Below are positions 54,926-64,000 of a stretch of 64,000 bases of DNA, in pieces. Source of the stretch: Polychytrium aggregatum (Eukaryota; Chytridiomycota; Chytridiomycetes; Polychytriales); NCBI RefSeq assembly GCF_025602895.1, contig NW_026516260.1:1-64000 (forward strand). Direction: 5' to 3'. A program made the translations under genes and the position numbers. The stretch's first letter is position 1; the number at the start of each line of letters is the position of its first letter. Under the pieces are notes generated by a model, which saw nothing but the letters and a program-made list of their open reading frames with translations, was not told the origin of the DNA and did not search any database.

Positions 54926-57900
54926 ATGGATCCTGAATCTGCCCCGCTTCCCTTCCGCCGAGGCGATGGCCAGTACAGCCTCGTCCAGGCAGACGACTCG
55001 ATCGATCTGCTGGAGCCCTCGCCGGTCGTCGATCTGGTGGCCCTCAGCACCGCCCGCGGCGATCTGGTCTGTGTCCGATCGTGGGAGTGGGCTCGCATCT
55101 GGAGCCAGAGCTGCCCTTATCGCCCGAGATCGATGGCATGGCGGCCCGACGGTATGTGGCCCTCCCTGGCGTTGCTTGGCTGGCTCGACGATCCTCCGGT
55201 GGTTTCTGGATGCCTCAGTTGATCCGTTTCCTCCATCATCGGCGGTATTCCCCACCCGCCAGGCAAGCTGCTCGCCGTCGGCTTTGAGAACGGAGCGATC
55301 CAGCTGCGAGACTCGGAGACAGGCGAGGTCAAGTTTACATGTGCCTCGTCCAAACAGCCGATTGTCGGCCTGTGTTGGGCAGAAGATTGCCTGGCCCCGC
55401 AGCAGGTACGGTGCTGCCTGATCTGCAAAGGGCAGCAGTGGGCCTGCCCTTGATCATTTGCGATTTGCAACAACCAGTCGCTCACCCCCCTCGCTCACGT
55501 TCCGACTGTCAATGCTGAACTTGCACTTCTGCACCATCATACTCTCGACGGCGACCATGGCGTCAGTCGGTCTGGGGCAATGTCGCCTATCGAGAGTTCT
55601 CGGGATTCCTGCCGCCACTTCCAACCCTCCCGAACTGGTGAGCTTCCTCGGAGCACGGTGCAGGATCATTCATCCAGATCTGGAATCCGTGGGCATGTCG
55701 GATCGTCACTCTAACATGCCGACTCGTCGGTGATGGATTTGTTTGTCATGCCACAGCGAGTCGATCGTTGGCGATATCTTTGTATCGGACACAGCCGCCG
55801 CGCTGAATCTGCTGGTATCCATCGACGATGGGGGCCAGATCCAAGTCAGGTCAGGCCGGTCATGAGACGAGTACTGGCAAGCCCGGAACGATCATGAACC
55901 AAGCGCTGAATGTGTTCTGTCATCTGGTCACCAACATATCGCCTCTGATCGCAGAGCCTTTGGTGTCTACACTGTCGCAGAGCTCATGCTCCCGCCCGAG
56001 GGTTCCGACAATGCCCAGGCAAGTCCAGCACAGTCTCTGCAGCCGATTGTGACGGAACCCTGGGATTTACGCAGTTTTATACTTCTCAGGATTGTCGTTT
56101 GTATGTGACCCCGGATTTGGCCCATATTGTGGTGTCGTCGCAGCAGGCCGACGCATTTTCGCTGGCGATTTACAGCGGTGCTATGCTGCGTCCCAAGGCA
56201 GCCGATCTCCAGTTTGTCTCGCGATGCTGGATCACCTTCAAGTATCTGCTGAGTTATATCGAGGAAGTCATGATAAAAATGAAGGCCGAGGCCAAGGCAG
56301 TATACAGACTCGAGCTGCAGCAGCACGACAAATTCGCCGATCTCCTCGAGGAATGCGAAAGTATGGCGGAGTCACTCATGGTGCCGATCAGAAAAGCCCA
56401 CCCTCCTTGGCGCCAATGCCACTGTCTCGACTGGAGGGGGAGCACTGTCTCCATTGGCCTTCTTGAGCTTGGCAGTCGATGTGATCGATGGATGCAAAGT
56501 CGATACGAACGTTGGCGAGCTAGTCGGAGTGGAGGCGGGGATTTGCGGACAGCACAGGGCCTGAATCGGAGTAGATGTCGGTATGGACTACTTTTGCTGA
56601 CACCTCGAACGGCCAGTCTCGTCGACCCCGCAGATGGAGTACATGAATCTACTCGAGTTTGGGATCGTGGGCGATGGCATCAAGCAATTCGTGGACCGAA
56701 TGGGGCTGCCGGTAAGCCATCGATTCTACGCTGCCGTCGGGGAGTTAAGACTGTTCGATGTCGACGTTGAATGCTGGGTGGTGGCACGTCTGGGGTGTTC
56801 GCGGACGCTGACAGGTACATATCCAATCGATGCGAATGGGCGGCTGCAGGGCATTCGTCGGTGGAAGCAGGCCGCCGAGGTCGCCTATACGAACTTTGGA
56901 AACTTGGCGCAGAAACACCTCGTCCCCGTCTGCGAGCGGATATTCACGCTGGCCACACGTCTGCAAGTGTTCGATAAGCGGTAGGCGCGAGGGAACCCCG
57001 AAAGCGTGCGTCTGATGGTGATGCACTATTCAGGTCGAGTGGAGGCTCGAATTGAGCGTAGTAAACAGCTACGACGAGGTCGCTGTGTTCGACCCAAGTC
57101 TTTCTGATTGATCGATCCTGCATCTACCAGCGAAAGCACCGTCGTTGAGTTTTGGGAGGACTCCAATTTCAAGGAGACCAACAACATCATCGAGCTGTCC
57201 AGCCGACTGATGGTGCTGGCCACCAAGTGCCTCTTTCGAGCCAAGAAGCGCCATCTGGAGTTCAAGGACTTTATTTTCTGGATCAACTCTTGTAAGCCTG
57301 CATCCCGTAGCAGCCCGTGCCCGAGCCTCGTTTCCGAGACTTTATAGAGCCTTGACGGCAATCTAACCACGTTTGCGCGGATCTGTCGAACTTGGTCCGG
57401 ACTTAGTTTTGCACATCAAGCTGCGGGACGAGACTGCCGATATGCATGTCGATGACAAGGAGCCCCCACTGTTCGACAAGGAGATCGATGGAGTTTGCGC
57501 CCATGTGAACGATCAGTGCTCTTTGGTGATCCTCGATGCTTTTGATGCGAGTGCATATCCATCGGACACACAAGATGGTTCTTCAGGGCTCGGTGATAGC
57601 TTCCCGGCAATCCTCAAGGGGCTCTCGGCCGCGCTCGACCGATTCTTTTCTGGGAAAAACAACATGCTAACTGCAAGCATGGGCCGTGTGTTTGAGCGCC
57701 AGCTTGCTCATAACTCGAACCAAACGAATAGCTCCGGGTGCAGGACCTCAGGAATCCGATTCCGCGAGTCGCTGGTGAGTCCCTCACCCTCCTCTGCAAG
57801 CAGGATGACACCACTTCCGCTGTTTCTCCACCAATGCACTCATCTCCATTTGCAAGCGATCGACTCGCTAGTCTATCTGTTTCTGACCAAATGACGCTGC

Positions 57901-58643
57901 GTCATCGCACACCAGACCAGTCGCTCGATTTCGTGGTCGACTGCGGTATTCGACGGACCCGCGTGTAAGTTGATCGAACAATCGAGTCGATTCTTTGGAT
58001 GCATTCTCTCATCGCGCACGCCCGGCTCACCCAAGATCACTCTGCGGTCAGTTCATGTGGGAAAGCTTGGCGTCGGAGCTAGTCTATCAGCAACATCATG
58101 CCTCGTACAAGTCGACCCAGCATCATGCACCACCGACGTATCCCACAAGATCCTGGATTGGGACTTTTGGGACGACCACACGATAGTTGCGCTGATAGGC
58201 GAGGAGGCAGCCCAAGCAAAGGATGAAGGTAATGCCCATACGCAGCTGTACATGCCAGCACATCGGATTCTGGGCACAACCTCTAACGCCGCATTTACCA
58301 TGACGTGGAATTCCGCCAACAGCAAGCGCAAAGGGTCGAACAATGATGGCCAGTTTGCGCATTGAGCCAGAGTCGCTCGCAGATGGACTACCCAAGGTAG
58401 GCTGACTCAAGAGCATCGCCAGCCCCTGTTCGACGGTGCCCGCCATGTCGACTTGACCCACTGAACCAGCTTGTCTGGGCTCGACCTGGACAAACCCAAT
58501 CGCAGGTACTCGCACTGGACCGAGTCCGGGAGCTGGACGACGATGCGACAAGCTTGCGCATCCAGGCTAGCAAAAATACCTTGTATTTGGTGCAATCCGA
58601 GCGGCGAACGATCGCGGCCTACTCTCTGGACGAAGACGAGTGA
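54926..58643 (+). CDS. APC4: Anaphase-promoting complex subunit 4 (APC4)
   Basis: A gene of a dozen or more exons. Well-supported exons: 54926-55151, 55263-55405, 55478-55637, 55955-56018, 56634-56711, 56850-56980, 57131-57291, 57407-57774 and 58506-58643 (stop). Others near 55756-55849, 56090-56370, 57880-57960 and 58040-58230 have uncertain edges. The N-terminus is the APC4 WD40 start (VVDLVALSTARGDLVCVRSW, LLAVGFENGAIQLRDSETGE). The central four-helix APC4 domain follows (EYMNLLEFGIVGDGIKQFVD, GIRRWKQAAEVAYTNFGNLA, RAKKRHLEFKDFIFWINS), then the C-terminal part (ILDWDFWDDHTIVALI). APC4 is a platform scaffold of the APC/C ubiquitin ligase that triggers anaphase. The intron after 56018 begins with GC rather than GT. 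The gene lies 4.5 kb from BUB1, whose product restrains the APC/C. Confidence 0.85.
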
Positions 58644-58923
58644 TTCGACAGCACACTCGAGACAGAATAGATCCCACGTCGTTATCAGCGACGAATGTCG
58701 TTTGCTCCTCAGCCGCCGCTGTTGTCGCTGAGGATAGCGATTGTCATCTTGCCTATGGTGTGCATCCGCCCGGATCATCGCCCATCGTCCAGTTCACCGC
58801 AGTACAGCGACACAAAGGTTGGATTTGGGTATTAGATGATAGATGAGGGTGTGTATATTCAGGAACCAGAAAAATGGCCACCGGTCTCAAAACGGTATTG
58901 TAGAGAAGAAACAAGGCAGCCAG

Positions 58924-59337
58924 TCATGGGCTCGACATCATTTTCCGCTTGCCAGCAACCGCAAAGATCCCCATGACTGTCGCCAGGATAACCACGGCGA
59001 CAACCCCAGGCATCTTGCGACGCATCCGCCGACTCCAGCACAAAAACCCCATCAGCAGCCCAAATAGTCTTCCGCACCGGCTTCTCCACAGGTTCACGAG
59101 ACGGCTCCTCCGCAGCACCGGCAACCGGCTCCTCAGCGAGACCGGCACTGGCCGTGCGGCCTCGGCTTCGATGGGGTTGCCGTGAGCAGGAGCACCGCTG
59201 GTGCGACCGATTGCGGCATTATGGCCGACAGAGGGACTCGTGCTCTGTGTTGTGCCTCGCCGCTGGACTCGCTCGTAGCTTGTTGTTCCACTGAACTCAT
59301 GACCCAAGTCAAAAGTCAGGATGGTGGTCGAGACCAT
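58924..59337 (-). CDS. Possible small tail-anchored membrane protein (uncertain)
   Basis: An open frame from ATG 59337 (or 59439, overlapping YOS1) ends with a convincing transmembrane tail, MPGVVAVVILATVMGIFAVAG, followed by lysine/arginine. The region upstream is rich in arginine, and a neighbouring frame there looks more protein-like (AEEPSREPVEKPVRKTIW), so an unseen intron or a different start is likely. No family recognised. It directly follows YOS1 on the same strand. Treat as hypothetical. Confidence 0.3.
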   Translation of the reverse strand: MVSTTILTFDLGHEFSGTTSYERVQRRGTTQSTSPSVGHNAAIGRTSGAPAHGNPIEAEAARPVPVSLRSRLPVLRRSRLVNLWRSRCGRLFGLLMGFLCWSRRMRRKMPGVVAVVILATVMGIFAVAGKRKMMSSP

Positions 59338-59419
59338 GTAGGCAATGATGAGACATGCGAGCGCAAGCAGCAGAGACGAGGACGAGTGGGAGAAGCGGGT
59401 GGAGGGGAAGCCATAGGGC

Positions 59420-60037
59420 TTATCCAAATATGAGTTCATAGATAATGACGAGGACGTTGATGCCGATGAGAGGGACTGATGGGCCGATGGGTGAACGAGA
59501 GAGCAGAAGGTGTCAGCGGAGCAGGGTCGAGGCTGCCGAGTGCACCCACGACAGGAGCGGTGCAGGACAACCTGACAGGCGACTTACATCGGAGCAACGT
59601 GCGGACCGCAGAGATGAGATTGACGACTTTGGATCGGAGCGAGATGCTGTTTGGGTCAAACTGGTTTTGTGACTGGACCTGGCCCAGGCCGACTAGCTCC
59701 CGGATAACCGAGTCAGCAGGGCAATTTAGAATGAGGCCCGAGCCGCAGCGAGGAGAAGCGCATTTGCATTAGATGCTGCTGAGCGAAGCGGGTGTGTCGT
59801 CGCTGCCGCTGAGGCCATGAGCTCTGCTCGGGACGCTGTGGGCCAAGTCCGAGGACTAGCAAAAGTCCTCCAGGACGGAGCATGATGGCGGTAATCAGCA
59901 GTGCGAGCAAGAGAGATTAGGAAGTTCGGAGCAGTACCTTTGGCAAGGAAACGCTCTTCGTGCAGGACAGCAACAGCGTTGATGAGGAGCAGCACAGCGT
60001 AGAAAAGTTGTCCAAAAGTAGAGCCAATAAAGGCCAT
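59420..60037 (-). CDS. YOS1: YOS1 / IER3IP1-like ER-Golgi transport protein
   Basis: Three exons, 59938-60037, 59588-59692 and 59420-59475, join in phase to 86 residues, the usual size of the family. The N-terminal membrane helix reads MAFIGSTFGQLFYAVLLLIN and is followed by the family signature AVLHEERFLAK. Then come SLRSKVVNLISAVRTLLR and the C-terminal helix FPLIGINVLVIIYELIFG. Yeast Yos1 is a membrane subunit of the Yip1-Yif1-Yos1 complex needed for COPII vesicle budding and ER-Golgi transport. No single exon is long enough to look like a gene on its own, so this gene is easily missed. Confidence 0.93.
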
Positions 60038-60654
60038 AGTAGTTCGGCAGCGGAAAGGGCGACGAAGGGAGCAGCTGTCGGTGGGAAGGCGGGTGCAGAC
60101 CAAGCGCTGAGGCCACAGGTGGACGGGATGGCAGGCGCGGAGACGGCGGCTGGAGCAGAGGCCCGGGAATGTCTTGGTTTGTGCTGGAGGTGCTGGCGAG
60201 ATGCAGGCGAAAGCGAAAGAGGGGCGCACAAGCGGCCGGAGCCAGAGACAGGACGGGCGAGGGCGGTGCGGCCGGCGAGGGACGTCTCGGCGAGAAGAGC
60301 GCTCTCGCTCGCGGTCCCGTGGCTGTGGCGGTGCGCCGGTTTCATCAACGTGGTGATTTGATCAGTGTTGTGGTGATCATCAGCGACAGAAATGGGCAGC
60401 GAGACTGTATTCAGGGACCAAGAATGCCAGATCCAATGCTGGTGTCGGAAGCGGCACTCGTAAAGGCTCATGGACAGATATGTCCCAAGGCCGGTGGCGA
60501 CCGTCCAAAGGGCGCAAATGCGCCATGTTCTGCGCGAGCTGTACGCTCTCCTGGCCATGGTAAATGGGAGATGGGCGAGGCCTTGGTTCGGGCGACGACG
60601 ACAGCGACAGGGTGTCCCGCTTCATTGCGCGAGCTGTATGTATTCAACACAGCA
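60038..60654. promoter_or_regulatory. YOS1 promoter and 3' flank of the BUD21-like gene
   Basis: About 600 bp. A plus-strand ORF through it (60169-60780) is antisense to the BUD21-like last exon and has no domain, so I reject it as a gene. Confidence 0.5.
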
Positions 60655-61925
60655 CTACGAGGACGCCTTCTTCGCAGCAAAGAACACAGCAGCAGCATGT
60701 TTCTGTCGGCGCTTCGACAGATCGGCGACGCTCGTCGTCCTCTTCACTCGACCGCCGTAGAGATGCTGATGTCGGAATGAAAGCGCCTCCTCAGCAAGCG
60801 GGCGGGCTTTCTTCTTCTGTGCATTCAGAGCCACAACCTTGAATCCTCTGCTCCGTTCATCGCGTCCGTGTTTTTCGCAGCGAGTTGCAATGATGCGATC
60901 GACAACAGATGGTGAAGCAGATCAGCATTGAGTAGGCGACCGTCCAAGGCACCCGCCATGAGAGCAAAGCAGCAGACCATCGGACTCGCGCCTTCGTATG
61001 CATTCAACAGCCCGAGAGCAGGGCGGATGTCCGGGATTTCACGCCTTTTCGTACCTGACGATGCGCTCGTCCTGCAATTGTTTCTTTTGGCGCCGTTGAT
61101 CCTGAGTCGCCAAGCGGGTATGCGTGCCAGAGGGATGTGTGGTCGCTGGCCTGCAGTTGAGCACCGAGATGCCGTTAGCTCAGTGACGGCGACGCCCTCT
61201 TTTGAATCCGTCTGCAGCACTTTGGCACCGTCCTTTGTGGTTGTATTTTGGCAGCCATTACCTCTCGATTTCGGCTTCCTCGAGGATCTCGATTGGTAGC
61301 ATACGGGCCTTCTCGAGCAAGCGCTCCTTCTTCGTCGCTGCTTGCTGCTTCAGCTTGTCGCTCCGCTCTTTCCGCAGTCTCTTCTCCTCGACCTTTCGTC
61401 TTTGTAGAAAGAAAGCCAAGAGAGGATTAGCACTCGGCGTCGGAGCATGCCGATCCAGAGCTGATGTCCTTTGCCACAGCATCACGGTCAAGCGGTGGCC
61501 TCGCCCAGTGGGGAGCTGTGGTTATGTGGATCTACACACGCTGGTATTTGGTCTGTGATCGTGCTGCATATTCAGCAGACGCCTGCTTTCCCGAAATGCA
61601 GCAACACCATTTGCCCCAGCCATCCATCACCGAGTCTTGAAGTCTCGCTCCGGGACGCTTACTGTTTCTCGAGCTCACTCGCCAGTTGCTGTTCCCTCAG
61701 CGCCTGCTCTTTGGTCGACTTGATGGAGACCGCCTCGGGCGCCTCGCCGTCCGACTCATCGTCGTCGGATGAGTAGACGACAGCGTCCGAGTCCATTTCC
61801 TCGGGCTCGGGTTCTGGATCCGGCACAGTCTCGAATGACTCCTCGTCCTCCTCGCTAAGCTCCGGAGCCACCACCTTGGGCTTGGCGGGGGCCTTGGTCT
61901 TTTTCGATATCTTGGACTTGCCCAT
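60655..61925 (-). CDS. BUD21/UTP16-like U3 snoRNA-associated protein
   Basis: Clear exons: 61663-61925, 61262-61399, 61055-61101 and 60655-60847 (stop). Between the second and third a small exon must exist to reconcile the phases (2 out, 0 in); I could not fix it. The product (roughly 215-230 residues) has a lysine-rich start (MGKSKISKKTKAPAK), an acidic stretch (ELSEEDEESFETVPDPEPEP) and the family core VSIKSTKEQALREQQLASEL, RKERSDKLKQQAATKKERLL and EKARMLPIEILEEAE. It ends with the conserved tail ARPLAEEALSFRHQHLYGGR and VKRTTSVADLSKR. This fits the U3 snoRNA-associated family, part of the nucleolar small-subunit processome. The bipartite basic/acidic layout fits a nucleolar protein. Confidence 0.76.
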
Positions 61926-62394
61926 GCTCGCAGCGCTCTGTGTCAATGTCGGTGTCGAGCCGGCGTCGATATGTGGGTGCAGTTGGGCGTGCCTGAGCCG
62001 GAGCCAGAGCCAGAAAAATGCGGCAAGAAAAAATCTCAGCCGACTGCGCACGCGCTGTACGTAAGCGGCCGGCGTCACCCAAGCGACCCTGGCCATGCGA
62101 ATTGGGTGGCCAAACCATGCCAAAGGAATGTGCTCAGACGAGGAGACGGATCCACGCTGCAGCATTCCTCTGCCACGAGGACCGGTGTGCTAAAGGAGGT
62201 CTATGAATGGATATGTATTCAAGATCCAGAAAGACTACTGCTCTCAAGAGGCGGGGCCATCTGCTTCGTTTCGGGCATGCATTCCCGGTGCGGAGCCGTT
62301 GTCTCCACACCGCTCTCGGGCATTGGCTTCGAGTTAGTATGAATCAGTCAAGAGGTGCGCGTGGTGGGGGAGAAACACCAGCGTTTCTGCAGCC

Positions 62395-64000
62395 TCACCG
62401 CCGGCGCTGGCTCAGGATCAGGGGAACGTCGTCGTCACAGCTGGCTGCAGATGACTGCGACCCCAGATAGGCCCCCCGTGGCCGAGGCGGGCCGTATATC
62501 GACGCTGGGGCCGGCACCGGCACCAGAACCGGCGGCAGCATAGACGTTGGAATGGGCATGGTGTGCGGAAAGACCGCATAGTCGCCGATCCCCATTCCGC
62601 CAGAGTTTGGTGCAGTTTGGATCATAGCTGATGTCTGCAGCGGATATCGATGGCCTGCAGGAACGCCTTGCCCATACGGATACACACCGCTTTGATGTGG
62701 ACCGCCCAAGGGAAGGTGCTGTGTTCTGGAGAACGACATTTCCGAGGGTGGGTACCCGGGCGGACCCGCCGTCGTCGAGCGCAGACGCTGTGCCGAGCTA
62801 CTGGTCTGATGCGAGTGCTCGCTGGAGCCGGACTTGATGATTGTGCGGGGATCGACCAGGACGCGCTTCCGGTTCTGCTGGTCGATAGCCATCTGCTCAA
62901 GCAGTGTTCGCTGGGGAATAGGCGGCAGGTGGCTCCATTCGCTGCCACATCGACTCTCAGTATCAGGAAACACCGATTCGGCTTTCGAGCGGGCTGAGCG
63001 GGTACTTCTGGCCGACTTGGATCGCTGGAGAGGGACACCGTTGTCAACCAGAGGGACGTGACGAGTCTGGATGTCTGTCGCATGCCCAGGAGGATCGCCG
63101 TGCTCGGACCGGGATCGTGCTCTCGGTGGGCCGGTGCGAGAGCTTTGAGTGCCGCTGCGCTTCAGCTTAGTGCCGTCCAACTGATCAGACTTTCCTGTGG
63201 CTGCTCGTGAAGCATTCCGAACGGAGCCTGCTCCTCCGGGTTTGTGGGAATGCGCGGGTTTGGGGACAGCAACCGCCGGAACCGGACCAGGATCGACGAG
63301 CGACCGACTGAGAGGCCGACGGGATACGTCGGCTGGAGCATCTTGCAAATCCAACGGAGAATCCGAAGAATCATCGCCTTGCGAAGAGCTGGACCCGGCC
63401 GACGACACAGCAGGCTCGTTCACGAGCAGCCTCGACTTGCCCGAGGCCGAAGATTTGGTTGCGGCGATCTTGGGAAACACAGCCGAGAGAGCCAACGATG
63501 GCGCAGATGTCACGGCGCTGGGTCTTCCAGTCGCCGGCCGGCTCGGTTCGTCGCCTGGCTGCTCGGGATCTCGACCGGGACCAGGAGGCCGACGCTCAGA
63601 TCGATCCGAGTTCTTGTGCTGGCGGCGAATCCACAGGGCGCCCGCCACTGCAAGAGCAACGACGCCCAAGGTCGATGCAGCTACAATGATGGCCAGCTTC
63701 GAGACTTGGCCAAAGGGCCCCAGATCGATCAGATCTGGGGTCGATGATGAGGGCGATGCCGCTTGCGACGACGCAAGATCTGTGGGTATCGGTGCAACCG
63801 CACCCGAGACGGTCGAGTTGGCCGACGAGGGTTTGGTGCCTGTTGATTTGTCGCTCACCGTCGAGGCACACTTGCCGCCGAGCGGGGTTGACAGTTGCAA
63901 GACGGCAGGATACTGCGTTCTCGGGCTAGTGTCGATTCGAAACGAAACCTGCGAGCCAGAGCAATTCCATGAAGAAAACGCTATGCTGGAGGCATCTAGG
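62395..64000 (-). CDS. Single-pass membrane protein with long disordered cytoplasmic tail (5' end outside window)
   Basis: The frame is open from the stop at 62395 to the right edge, so the start lies outside. Visible parts: a cysteine-containing extracellular segment (SSWNCSGSQVSFRIDTSPR, LGGKCAS), a Ser/Thr-rich stalk, one transmembrane helix (LAIIVAASTLGVVALAVAGA) followed by the stop-transfer sequence LWIRRQHK, then about 400 residues rich in Ser, Pro and Arg. The layout resembles fungal wall-stress sensors of the WSC/MID2 kind, but no WSC domain lies within the window, so that is only a suggestion. Confidence 0.7.
   Translation of the reverse strand, partial: LDASSIAFSSWNCSGSQVSFRIDTSPRTQYPAVLQLSTPLGGKCASTVSDKSTGTKPSSANSTVSGAVAPIPTDLASSQAASPSSSTPDLIDLGPFGQVSKLAIIVAASTLGVVALAVAGALWIRRQHKNSDRSERRPPGPGRDPEQPGDEPSRPATGRPSAVTSAPSLALSAVFPKIAATKSSASGKSRLLVNEPAVSSAGSSSSQGDDSSDSPLDLQDAPADVSRRPLSRSLVDPGPVPAVAVPKPAHSHKPGGAGSVRNASRAATGKSDQLDGTKLKRSGTQSSRTGPPRARSRSEHGDPPGHATDIQTRHVPLVDNGVPLQRSKSARSTRSARSKAESVFPDTESRCGSEWSHLPPIPQRTLLEQMAIDQQNRKRVLVDPRTIIKSGSSEHSHQTSSSAQRLRSTTAGPPGYPPSEMSFSRTQHLPLGGPHQSGVYPYGQGVPAGHRYPLQTSAMIQTAPNSGGMGIGDYAVFPHTMPIPTSMLPPVLVPVPAPASIYGPPRPRGAYLGSQSSAASCDDDVPLILSQRRR

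Overview
The window is nuclear DNA of a fungus, most likely a zoosporic (flagellated) chytrid-type fungus. It is GC-rich, its genes carry many short GT-AG introns, and it encodes fungal wall enzymes (five CE4 chitin deacetylases, a GPI-anchored GH16 glucanase) beside a TTLL9-type tubulin polyglutamylase, a family tied to cilia and flagella. The phylum is inference. There is no operon, CRISPR array, rRNA, convincing tRNA or transposase. Gene models below were built by matching reading frame, splice sites and intron phase by eye.

Layout. 1-3072 is a broken, 5'-truncated copy of a TTLL9-like gene. 3393-15592 holds a GH16 glucanase (-), a Pho80/PCL-type cyclin (+) and a long seven-exon FHA protein (-). 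16391-27118 is a tandem array of four chitin deacetylases (+), here called CDA-A to CDA-D. 27709-32313 is an intact TTLL9-like gene (-); its last 3.1 kb is an almost identical inverted copy of 1-3073. Then come a mitochondrial PPR protein (+, 33723-36324), a fifth chitin deacetylase CDA-E (+, 37296-39027), an LRRC57-like leucine-rich-repeat protein (-), a mitochondrial succinate/fumarate carrier (-), a 1415-aa MadBub/BUB1 checkpoint kinase (-), an Rvs167-like BAR-SH3 protein (+), an unrecognised helical protein (+), APC4 (+), YOS1 (-), a BUD21/UTP16-like U3 snoRNP protein (-) and the 3' part of a single-pass membrane protein (-) that leaves the window at its right edge.

Themes. (1) Wall remodelling: CDA-A to CDA-E share three intron positions and exons 2 and 3 of exactly 67 and 98 nt. 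CDA-A and CDA-C are near-identical including introns, and CDA-C is a patchwork of CDA-A-like and CDA-D-like blocks, which points to recent duplication and gene conversion. (2) Repeat expansion: nearly every intron of the TTLL9-like gene carries its own minisatellite, repeats in its first exon encode long simple-sequence peptides, and other genes or their flanks carry in-frame or promoter arrays. (3) A 3.1-kb inverted duplication flanks a 24.6-kb block, so that block could invert; alternatively the duplication marks an assembly problem. (4) Mitosis: the MadBub protein joins KEN1, a TPR region, an ABBA-KEN2-ABBA cassette and a kinase domain in one chain, the layout expected of the unduplicated ancestor of BUB1 and BUBR1; APC4, a subunit of the complex that checkpoint restrains, is encoded 4.5 kb away.
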